DNA from: Geothrix sp. | GTDB lineage: Bacteria > Acidobacteriota > Holophagae > Holophagales > Holophagaceae | Assembly: GCA_030824075.1 (NCBI GenBank) | Contig: JAVBYJ010000028.1 | Coordinates: forward strand, 1-64,000 | Direction of reading: 5' to 3' | Length of the DNA stretch: 64,000 nucleotides | Part shown: positions 14,602 to 22,073 of the stretch, piece by piece | How the letters are laid out: every line of letters begins with the position of its first letter | Numbering within the stretch: position 1 is the stretch's first letter | Notes under the pieces: model-generated | Seen by the model: only the letters and a program-made list of their open reading frames with translations | Databases searched by the model: none | What the model was told of the DNA's origin: nothing | Made by a program: the position numbers and the translations under genes

Positions 14602-15120
14602 ATGTTCAAGCCGCTTGCCATCGCCACCCTGCTGGTCGCCTCGCCCGCCTGGGCCCAGACGGCGGTCCCCAACACGCACCTTGGGGTGCCCGCTTCCGAA
14701 CTGGTGACCCTCGATCTCAGCGTGCGTCACGACCTCAGCACGGGCGCGGAAACCCTGGACCAGGGCATCTACCAGAACGGCACCTGGTCCTTCCAGTCGG
14801 GCGCCAAGCCCTTCCGTGTGCCCAAGGGACGGACCCTGGTCATCACCGATGCCCAGGCCTGGGTGCTGCACGAGCCCGGGACCGGCACGCCCGCCTCCCT
14901 GGAACTGATGCTGGAGCATCCTTCTGCGGGCTTCTCCGGCAGCATGGCCCTCTTCACTTTCGCGGACATCCCCGCCAACGCCATGGGCGTGAAGCGGCAG
15001 ACCTGGACCAGCGGCTTCGCCGTGCCTGAGGGCATGAGCGTGAAGCTTTGGGCCCAGCAGTTCTACCCCAAGAGCCTCATGTCCATGGCCCGGATCGTGA
15101 TCCATGGCTACTACCTCTGA
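14602..15120 (+). CDS. Secreted hypothetical protein
   Basis: A 172-residue protein with a clear signal peptide (MFKPLAIATLLVASPAWAQT) cleaved after Ala-Trp-Ala. The mature part looks all-beta (e.g. KGRTLVITDAQAWVLHE, MSVKLWAQQFYP) with no cysteine pairs or catalytic motif. I do not recognise the family. GGAG lies just before the ATG. It is preceded by copy 3 of the shared 34-bp element, and copy 4 starts two bases after its stop, so it is probably a one-gene transcription unit. Confidence 0.75.
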   Translation: MFKPLAIATLLVASPAWAQTAVPNTHLGVPASELVTLDLSVRHDLSTGAETLDQGIYQNGTWSFQSGAKPFRVPKGRTLVITDAQAWVLHEPGTGTPASLELMLEHPSAGFSGSMALFTFADIPANAMGVKRQTWTSGFAVPEGMSVKLWAQQFYPKSLMSMARIVIHGYYL

Positions 15121-15121
15121 G

Positions 15122-15155
15122 GTGGCCCAGGCCTTTTCTTGAAAGCGTGCCTAGG
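15122..15155 (+). promoter_or_regulatory. Shared 34-bp element, copy 4 (propeller lipoprotein operon)
   Basis: GTGGCCCA, GGCCT, TTTCTT, G, AAAGCG, TG, CCTAGG. It begins 103 bases before the ATG at 15225 and immediately after the stop of the preceding gene. Confidence 0.7.
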
Positions 15156-15224
15156 CGGGTTTCAGGGTGAGCCCAGGCTGGGAACACCGCTCAGTCATTC
15201 CGCCAACTCCCTTTGAGGTGTGCC

Positions 15225-18161
15225 ATGTCCCATCGCCTCCGTTCGCTCCCCTGTTCCCTGGTGTTGGCAGGGGGGTTGCTGGCCCTGATGCTGGCCTGTT
15301 CGAGCGGCGGTGGGTCCTCTCCCGGCCCCGTGGCGGTGGCGCCGCCCTCGGGCCTCGTCTTCAGCGCGAATCCGGCGGTCTATACCCTCGGTCAGACCGT
15401 TCCCGCCAACACGGCCACCCATGGCGGCGGCGCCGTCACGGGCTACACCGTGGCGCCCGCCCTGCCTGCGGGGTTGTCCCTGCACCCCAGTACCGGCTCA
15501 GTCACGGGTACGCCCACGGCCCTCGCGCCGGTGGCCACCTACACCGTCACGGCCTCGAACGGAGGCGGGAGCACGACGGCGGCCCTGGTGATCACCGTGA
15601 ACGACGTGGCACCGGCGAACCTCGCCTATGCCACGCCCTCGGCCACGTACACCCTGGGTATGGCCATTGTGCCCAATGCGCCCACCCATTCCGGCGGGGC
15701 CGTCGTTTCCTATGCCGTGGATCCCGCGCTGCCCCTGGGCCTCAACCTAGATCCCGCCACGGGCCGCATCTCGGGCACCCCCTCGCTGCCCACCGTCACG
15801 GCCACCTACACCGTCACCGCCACCAACAGCGGCGGCAGCGTCACCGCGGACCTGACCCTCACGGTGAATGATCTGGCTCCCATCGGCCTCGCCTACAGCA
15901 CGAACCCGGCCGTCTACACGGTGGGCACCGCCATCGCCGACAACGTGCCCACCCACGGCGGGGGCGCGGTGGCCTTGTACACCATCAGTCCGAGCCTGCC
16001 TGCTGGGCTGAGTATGGATGCAGGCACGGGCATCCTCTCGGGCATGCCCACCACCGCATCCGCAGCCACCCTGTACACCATCACGGCCGCCAATGGCGGC
16101 GGCAGTACGACGGCGAGCCTTTCGGTGACCGTGAATCCGCTGCCGAGGTTCGCCTATGTGGCCAATGTCAACGACGGCACGGTGTCCTCCTTCACGGTGA
16201 ACGCCGCCACGGGCCAGTTGCGCCACAGCGGCTATGCCCAGACGGGCACGAGCCCGCAATCCGTTGCGGTGGCTCCCTCGGGCCGCACCGCCTATGTGGC
16301 CAATTCCGGCGACAACACTGTCCGCACCTTCAGCATCAATCCGGCGACCGGCGTCTTGACGAACACGGGTTTCAATGGGACCGGGGCCAATCCGTACTCG
16401 GTCACCGTGGATCCCACCGGACGGTTCGTCTATGTGGCGAATTTCGGATCAAACACGGTCTCGATCTATGCCATCAACACCGCCAATGGCTCCTTGGCCA
16501 ACGCGGGCTCCGTGGCCACCGGGGCCCAACCCCTCTCCGTGACCGTGGAGCCCTCGGGTCGATTCGCCTACGTATCTTGCAATGATGCGACCCTCCATGC
16601 CTACAGCATCCAGGGCACGACCGGAGCCCTGAGCGCGGTGGCGGGCAGTCCCTTTACCACGCCTTTCACGAGTGGTTTCCGCTCCGTCACCGTGGATCCT
16701 TCGGGCCAGTTCGCCTATGTGGCCAACGGAGCCTCGAGCAATGTCTCGGCCTACCGGATCAACGGCACGACCGGGGCGCTGACGGTGGTGCCAGGCAGCC
16801 CGTTCGCGGCGGGAACCTTCCCCATCTCCGTCGCGGTGGAGCCCTCGGGCCGGTTCGCCTATGTGGCCGATTTCAACGGCAACATCGTCCTCGCCTTTGG
16901 CATCAACCCCGGGACCGGAGCCTTGACGAGCCTGGGGACAAGGGCGGCGGGAACCCAACCCCAGTCCGTGACCGTGGATCCCTCGGGCAAGTTCGCTTAC
17001 GTGGCGAATACGGGTTCCAACGACATCTCGGTCTACAGCATTGACGCCAGCAACGGATCCTTGACGGTCCAGGCTCCGATCGCGGGCCGTGGGGGCCCTG
17101 CGGGCATCGCCCTAGCAGGGGGCAATGCGCCGGTGGTCTACACCCCCAAGTACGCCTACGCGGCGAATTATGGTTCCTCCAACATCTCGGCCTACACCAT
17201 CAACCCTGGGACGGGCGCACTGACCGAGGCGGGTTCCGTCATGTCCTCGGCGCTCACGAATTCGGTCACCGTGGACCCGTCTGGAAAATTCGCCATCACC
17301 ACGAATGAAATCCTGTTTGAAACACCCACCGTCAATGTCCGGTCCTGGACGATCCATCCGTCCGCCGGGACCCTCAGCAGTGCCAGTGAGCCCGCGGCGG
17401 TTGGCAGCAATCCAGCATCGGCCGCCGTCGAACCCTCGGGGCGATTCGTCTATGTGGCGAATCAAGCCGCCTACAATGTCGCCGCCTACACCCTCCATCC
17501 CACCACCGGGGCCCTGACCTGGCTCGGGAGCGTGGGGGCGGGCACAGACCCCGTGTCCATCGCGGTGGATCCCACCGGCCGGTTCGTGTATGTGGCCAAT
17601 CAATATGTCGGGAATCCCGGTTCTGGCAGCCTATCGGCCTATGCGATCAGCGCCCTCTCGGGGGCCCTCACGCCCCTGGCGGGCTACCCGATCACGACGG
17701 GGCCCAATCCGTCCGGCATCACCGTCGATCCCTCGGGCCGGTTCGTGTACTCGGTGGATCTGAATGGCGTCGCGGCCTATCAGATCAACCCGGCGACGGG
17801 CGGATTGATCAATGCCAGCGCCGCGGCGGCCGTCCCCATCGGGGCCAATCCCAAGGCCATCGCGGTGGGCCCCAGCGGCAGGTTTGCCTATGTGGCCAAC
17901 TACGACACCCACACCGTGTCCATCTACGCCATCGACGCCACCTTCGGCACGCTGACCTTCAGCGCCAATGTGGCGGCGGGAGCCAATCCCCGCGCCATCA
18001 CCCTGGATGCCGCCGGAAAGTTCGCCTATGTGGCGAATGCCGGCTCAAACACGATCTCCGTTTTCACCATTGATCCAGCGACAGGGATGCTGACCAGCAC
18101 GGGCACGGCGGGGGCGGGAACTGCTCCCGTCGCCATCGTGACCACGGGTTCGCTCCAGTAG
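15225..18161 (+). CDS. Lipoprotein: putative-Ig repeats + YVTN beta-propellers (paralogue 1)
   Basis: A 978-residue lipoprotein (signal LALMLAC, Cys25). Residues ~35-305 are three He_PIG-type Ig-like domains (pattern NPAVYTLGQ ... PALPAGLSL ... TGxxTGTPT ... YTVTASNxGGSTTA). The rest is a long series of YVTN/lactonase-type propeller blades (VTVDPSGRFAYVANxGSNTVS ... INPATGxL), about fourteen, enough for two seven-bladed propellers. GAGGTG precedes the ATG at 15225. Surface binding is the likely role; the lactonase active site is not evident, so enzymatic activity is not claimed. Its closest relative is the next gene. Confidence 0.87.
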   Translation: MSHRLRSLPCSLVLAGGLLALMLACSSGGGSSPGPVAVAPPSGLVFSANPAVYTLGQTVPANTATHGGGAVTGYTVAPALPAGLSLHPSTGSVTGTPTALAPVATYTVTASNGGGSTTAALVITVNDVAPANLAYATPSATYTLGMAIVPNAPTHSGGAVVSYAVDPALPLGLNLDPATGRISGTPSLPTVTATYTVTATNSGGSVTADLTLTVNDLAPIGLAYSTNPAVYTVGTAIADNVPTHGGGAVALYTISPSLPAGLSMDAGTGILSGMPTTASAATLYTITAANGGGSTTASLSVTVNPLPRFAYVANVNDGTVSSFTVNAATGQLRHSGYAQTGTSPQSVAVAPSGRTAYVANSGDNTVRTFSINPATGVLTNTGFNGTGANPYSVTVDPTGRFVYVANFGSNTVSIYAINTANGSLANAGSVATGAQPLSVTVEPSGRFAYVSCNDATLHAYSIQGTTGALSAVAGSPFTTPFTSGFRSVTVDPSGQFAYVANGASSNVSAYRINGTTGALTVVPGSPFAAGTFPISVAVEPSGRFAYVADFNGNIVLAFGINPGTGALTSLGTRAAGTQPQSVTVDPSGKFAYVANTGSNDISVYSIDASNGSLTVQAPIAGRGGPAGIALAGGNAPVVYTPKYAYAANYGSSNISAYTINPGTGALTEAGSVMSSALTNSVTVDPSGKFAITTNEILFETPTVNVRSWTIHPSAGTLSSASEPAAVGSNPASAAVEPSGRFVYVANQAAYNVAAYTLHPTTGALTWLGSVGAGTDPVSIAVDPTGRFVYVANQYVGNPGSGSLSAYAISALSGALTPLAGYPITTGPNPSGITVDPSGRFVYSVDLNGVAAYQINPATGGLINASAAAAVPIGANPKAIAVGPSGRFAYVANYDTHTVSIYAIDATFGTLTFSANVAAGANPRAITLDAAGKFAYVANAGSNTISVFTIDPATGMLTSTGTAGAGTAPVAIVTTGSLQ

Positions 18162-18203
18162 TCCATCCGAAACCTCGCTTCGCGGCCCTTCCAGGGGGAA
18201 TTC

Positions 18204-21200
18204 ATGCTTCGTCAATCCAGGTGGCTCATCACGACCGCACTGATGCTCCTCGCGGGATTCATCGCCTGCGGTGGCGGCGGAGGTGGCAGTGTCCCTGTCC
18301 CTATCCCTGTCGTTTCCCCCACGGCCCTTGTCTACAGCTCGAATCCGGCGGTCTACACCCTCGGGCAGGCCATCTCCACCAACACGGCCAGCCACGGCGG
18401 TGGCGCCGCCACCGGCTACACCGTGGCACCCGCGCTCCCTGGCGGGTTGTTCCTGCAGGCCAGCACGGGCGCCATCACCGGCACACCCACGGCCCTCGCA
18501 CCGGTGGCCACCTACACCATCACGGCCTCGAATGCAGGCGGAAGCACAACGGCGGCCCTGGTGATCACCGTGAGCGACCTGGCACCGACGGCCCTGGCCT
18601 ATGCCACGTCTACGGTCATCTACACGGTGGGGAATGCCATCGTGCCCAATGCCCCCAGCCATGCTGGCGGCGCGGTGGTCTCCTACACGGTGACTCCCAG
18701 CCTGCCTCCGGGGCTGTCTCTGGATGCGCTGACGGGGGTGATTTCCGGAACCCCCTCGCTGTCCACCACCACCGCCACCTACACTGTCACCGCCACCAAC
18801 AGCGGCGGCAGCACCACGGCCGACCTGACGATCACCGTGAACGACCTGGCCCCCAGCGGCCTTGCCTACGCCACCAACCCGGCCATCTACACGGTGGGCA
18901 CCGCCATCGCCGACAACGTGCCCACCCACAGTGGTGGCGCCGTGACCGCGTACAGCGTCAGTCCGGTCCTACCGGCAGGCCTGAGCCTTCACCCAGGCAC
19001 CGGCATCCTGTCCGGAACCCCCACGGCCCCCACAGCGCAGACTCTCTACACCGTCACGGCCTCCAATGGTGGTGGCAGCACGACCGCCGCCCTCTCCCTC
19101 ACGGTGAACCCGCTCCCCAGGTTCGCCTATGTGGCGAATCCGGGCGACAACACGGTGTCGCACTACACGGTGGATTCCGTCACCGGACAGTTGCGCAACA
19201 ACGGCTACAGCGGGGTTGGTGGCACCCCACAGGCCGTGGCGGTGGATCCCACGGGGAAATTCGTGTATGTGGCGGTGGGTGGAACGAATGTGGTCAGTTA
19301 CTACCTCATCGAAAGCGAAGGCCGCCTTTCCTTTCAGCAGAACCTGGCGGCGGGGACGAACCCCTACGCGGTGACTGTTGATCCCCTGGGGCGATTCCTT
19401 TATGTGGCGAACTTTGGTTCCAATGATGTCTCGGCCTACGCCATCACGCCCAGCAACGGCTGGTTGACCCCCGCTGGCACCGTGGGGACGGGATCCCAAC
19501 CCCTCTCCGTCACCGTGGATCCCACAGGCCAATTTGCCTATGTGTCGTGCAATGACTCGACCCTCTACGCCTACAGCATCCATGGCACGACCGGAGCCCT
19601 GACGGCATTGGCGGGCAATCCCTTTTCAACGCCCGGCGCCAGCAACGGCCGCTCAGTGACCGTGGATCCCTATGGCAAGTTCGTCTATGTGGCCAATGCC
19701 TCGGGCAGCGTCTCGGCTTATGCTCTCAATCCCGCGAGCGGGGTCTTGTCCGGGGTGGCGGGGAGCCCCTTCCTGGCCGGGGCCTTCCCCATCTCCGTGG
19801 CTGTGGAACCCTCCGGCCGGTATGTCTATGTGGCGAATCTCAGTTCGAACAATGTGTCGGCCTTCACCATCAACGCCACCACGGGCGCATTGACCAGCCT
19901 GGGGGCCGTCGCGGCGGGGACCAGCCCTCAATCGCTCATCGTGGATCCCACCGGCTCCTTCGTTCAGGTGGCCAACAGCGGTTCCAATGATGTCTCGACC
20001 TTTGCCATCAACCCCGGGAGCGGTGGCCTCACGGCCGTCTCCAAGGTCGCGAGTCGCCTCGGCGCGGCTTCCATCGCCCTGGCGAATGGCTCGACCCCCT
20101 TGACCTACACGCCCAAAGCGGCCTATGTGGCGAACTCCAATGGGGGAAACACCACGGGCAGCGTGTCGGCGTTCAGCATCGACGCGAGCACTGGCAGCCT
20201 CACCGCCCTGGGCGGCTCTCCCTTCGCGAGCGGTTGGAATACGCAGGGCCTGGCGTGGACTCGCAGCCCCTACGCGGGCTATGGCCCCTTCCTGTATGTG
20301 GCCAATTACAGCCCGACGTTGACGGGGTTTTCCATGGCCGCCACGGGCAGCCTGACAGCCATCGCCGGTTCGCCCTTCCCCGCGCCCGCGAGCCAGTCTG
20401 CCTGGGCCTCGGTGGTGGATCCCTCCGGGCGTTTCGCCTACTTCGCCAACTACAACAATGGCGGTGTGGGGGGTGTCTCGGCCTTCAGTCTCGACCCGCT
20501 GGATGGCCGCCTGGTTGCACTGCCGGGATCACCCTTCCTCGCGGGCAATGGTCCTGCCGCCATCGCCATGGATCCCACCGGGCAGTTCGTCTACGTGGCG
20601 AACAGCTTTGGCAACAGCGTCTCCGCCTACACCATCAGCGCCACCACCGGCGCGCTGACCCGCCTGGATGCTGACCCTGGCACCGTGGGCCTACAGGATT
20701 TCGTCGCCGGTTCGTTCCCGAACTCAGTGGCAGTGGATCCCAGCGGTCGTTTTGTCTATGTGGCGAATTCCGGTGATGGCACCGTGTCCGTCTACACGAT
20801 CACCACCGCGACCGGCGCCCTCACGCGCGTGGATGCGGATGCTGTCACGGCCGGGATCCAGAATTTCAACCTGGGCCGCGCCCTCACGGTCACGATGCAT
20901 CCCTCCGGGCGCTACGCGTACTTCATCAAGGATGGCGGCTTCAACGAGGTCCTGGTCTATGGGATTGATGCCACCACCGGTGCGATCTCCTCCAGGGGCT
21001 CGATCGGCGCCGGAACGAATCCGCGCGCCATGACGATCGACGCGGCCGGGACGTTCGCGTATGTCGCCAATTACGGCAGCAACAGCCTGTCGGTCTACCG
21101 CGTGGATCCGGCCACGGGCCTGTTGACCGCCGTGACGGGTTCGCCCTTCGCGATCTCCGGGGCGACGACCCCCGTCGCCGTCGTCACCACGGGCACGATC

Positions 21201-21206
21201 CAGTAA
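18204..21206 (+). CDS. Lipoprotein: putative-Ig repeats + YVTN beta-propellers (paralogue 2)
   Basis: A 1000-residue tandem paralogue of the preceding gene with the same layout. It has a lipobox at FIAC (Cys22), a Gly-rich linker, three Ig-like domains and about fourteen propeller blades (DPTGKFVYVA, DPSGRFVYVANSGDGTVSVY). Long stretches of the Ig region are near identical in DNA between the two (for example 15916-15953 against 18892-18929). AGGGGGAA precedes the ATG. The 42-base gap lacks a copy of the shared element or an obvious promoter, so the two are probably one transcript. It differs mainly in the later blades. Confidence 0.87.
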   Translation: MLRQSRWLITTALMLLAGFIACGGGGGGSVPVPIPVVSPTALVYSSNPAVYTLGQAISTNTASHGGGAATGYTVAPALPGGLFLQASTGAITGTPTALAPVATYTITASNAGGSTTAALVITVSDLAPTALAYATSTVIYTVGNAIVPNAPSHAGGAVVSYTVTPSLPPGLSLDALTGVISGTPSLSTTTATYTVTATNSGGSTTADLTITVNDLAPSGLAYATNPAIYTVGTAIADNVPTHSGGAVTAYSVSPVLPAGLSLHPGTGILSGTPTAPTAQTLYTVTASNGGGSTTAALSLTVNPLPRFAYVANPGDNTVSHYTVDSVTGQLRNNGYSGVGGTPQAVAVDPTGKFVYVAVGGTNVVSYYLIESEGRLSFQQNLAAGTNPYAVTVDPLGRFLYVANFGSNDVSAYAITPSNGWLTPAGTVGTGSQPLSVTVDPTGQFAYVSCNDSTLYAYSIHGTTGALTALAGNPFSTPGASNGRSVTVDPYGKFVYVANASGSVSAYALNPASGVLSGVAGSPFLAGAFPISVAVEPSGRYVYVANLSSNNVSAFTINATTGALTSLGAVAAGTSPQSLIVDPTGSFVQVANSGSNDVSTFAINPGSGGLTAVSKVASRLGAASIALANGSTPLTYTPKAAYVANSNGGNTTGSVSAFSIDASTGSLTALGGSPFASGWNTQGLAWTRSPYAGYGPFLYVANYSPTLTGFSMAATGSLTAIAGSPFPAPASQSAWASVVDPSGRFAYFANYNNGGVGGVSAFSLDPLDGRLVALPGSPFLAGNGPAAIAMDPTGQFVYVANSFGNSVSAYTISATTGALTRLDADPGTVGLQDFVAGSFPNSVAVDPSGRFVYVANSGDGTVSVYTITTATGALTRVDADAVTAGIQNFNLGRALTVTMHPSGRYAYFIKDGGFNEVLVYGIDATTGAISSRGSIGAGTNPRAMTIDAAGTFAYVANYGSNSLSVYRVDPATGLLTAVTGSPFAISGATTPVAVVTTGTIQ

Positions 21207-21255
21207 GCCGCCGCCACCCAAGAAATTCATGCAGCCACGCCAACGAGGTTTTGTC

Positions 21256-21849
21256 ATGAGCAGACGATTCCAGCGGTTCCTGGTTCTCCCCTGCGCCGCC
21301 CTGGTGGCGGGAGCCCTCGCCTGTGGCGGAGGGGTTGGTGGGAATACGTCCGCACCCCCCGCGGCGGCGGATTTCAGCCTCCAGGTGGCGCCGGGTAGCC
21401 TGCAGATCCCGGCGGGTGGCAGCGGGTACATCACCCTCACCCTGTCGCGCCTGAACGGGTTCGCGTCGGCCGTCAGCATCGTGGGAGTGGGGTTTCCCGC
21501 CGGCGTGGCGGCCAGCGGCACCGTGCCCATCGGGGTCACCACGCTGCAACTGCCAGTGGTCGTAGCTACGGGGGTGACGCCCTCGGCATACGCGGACCTG
21601 AGCCTCCGGGCGACTGTGGGAACCCTCAGTCATGACGCACCCTTCGGCCTCACCGTCGCCCAGGCCCTGCCGCCGGGCCAGCTCCGCGATGAGCTGGTGC
21701 AGGGCACAAGCGGACGCTCGACCGGTGGGGCCTTCGAGAACCAGGCCATCGTGCGCGAAGGCTTTTCCGCCCTGACGTTGAGGGATGCCAATGACAGCAT
21801 CCGCATGCGCCATGGGTTCTACCCCAGTGGCGTGCCTGCGGACCGCTGA
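21256..21849 (+). CDS. Small Ig-like lipoprotein
   Basis: A 197-residue lipoprotein (LVAGALAC, Cys23). Residues ~40-145 form one beta-sandwich domain (DFSLQVAPGSLQIPAGGSGY ... GFPAGVAASGTV), of the kind seen in bacterial surface Ig-like repeats. A polar C-terminal tail follows (GTSGRSTGGAFENQAIVREG ... MRHGFYP). The start at 21256 is preferred over an in-frame ATG at 21229 because GAGG lies 7 bases upstream and the signal follows directly. It is 49 bases after paralogue 2 and likely shares its transcript. Function unknown. Confidence 0.7.
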   Translation: MSRRFQRFLVLPCAALVAGALACGGGVGGNTSAPPAAADFSLQVAPGSLQIPAGGSGYITLTLSRLNGFASAVSIVGVGFPAGVAASGTVPIGVTTLQLPVVVATGVTPSAYADLSLRATVGTLSHDAPFGLTVAQALPPGQLRDELVQGTSGRSTGGAFENQAIVREGFSALTLRDANDSIRMRHGFYPSGVPADR

Positions 21850-21890
21850 CGACTGACCTCGAAGCCCCCCCCGATTTTTCCGGAGCCCCC

Positions 21891-21953
21891 GTGCGAAACC
21901 GTTGGACCACTTCCCTCCGCGCCGCCCTCGCCCGGTTGGCCACGACCCGCTGA
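21891..21953 (+). other. 20-codon open frame with ribosome-binding site
   Basis: GTG 21891 to TGA 21953 encodes MRNRWTTSLRAALARLATTR and is preceded by CGGAG. It resembles the first 20 residues of an exported protein that has lost its remainder. It could instead be chance or a leader. It lies between the small lipoprotein and copy 5 of the shared element. Confidence 0.2.
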
Positions 21954-21991
21954 AGAACCGCTTTCGGCACATTGGACGGGTTCCAGGTGGG

Positions 21992-22025
21992 GTGGCCCAG
22001 CCCCTATTTCAAAAGCGTGCCTGGG
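21992..22025 (+). promoter_or_regulatory. Shared 34-bp element, copy 5 (mosaic lipoprotein)
   Basis: GTGGCCCA, GCCCC, TATTTC, A, AAAGCG, TG, CCTGGG. It begins 82 bases before the ATG at 22074. The ends form a perfect inverted repeat here, TGGCCCA and TGGGCCA, which extends two bases past the element. Confidence 0.7.
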
Positions 22026-22073
22026 CCATGGGGAGCCGGGACCGCAGCCTGAGTCTCTCCCCCGAGGTATGCC

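Noticed and set aside
15225..18161. 6-phosphogluconolactonase call for the YVTN propeller
   Set aside because: The blade pattern is similar, but the protein is a lipoprotein with two propellers and no visible catalytic residues, so a binding role is more likely.
8751..22025. Sigma-54 promoters as the explanation of the shared 34-bp element
   Set aside because: The GG of a -24 box is present, but ten bases on, where GC is nearly invariant, all five copies have AT or TT. An inverted repeat and a conserved AAGCG block are also unexplained by it.
8702..22073. Cyclic-di-GMP (GEMM) riboswitch before the exported-protein genes
   Set aside because: The conserved GEMM sequence blocks are not present near the shared element.
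21850..22073. Mobile element insertion between the lipoprotein genes
   Set aside because: No transposase, no terminal inverted repeats and no target duplication are visible.
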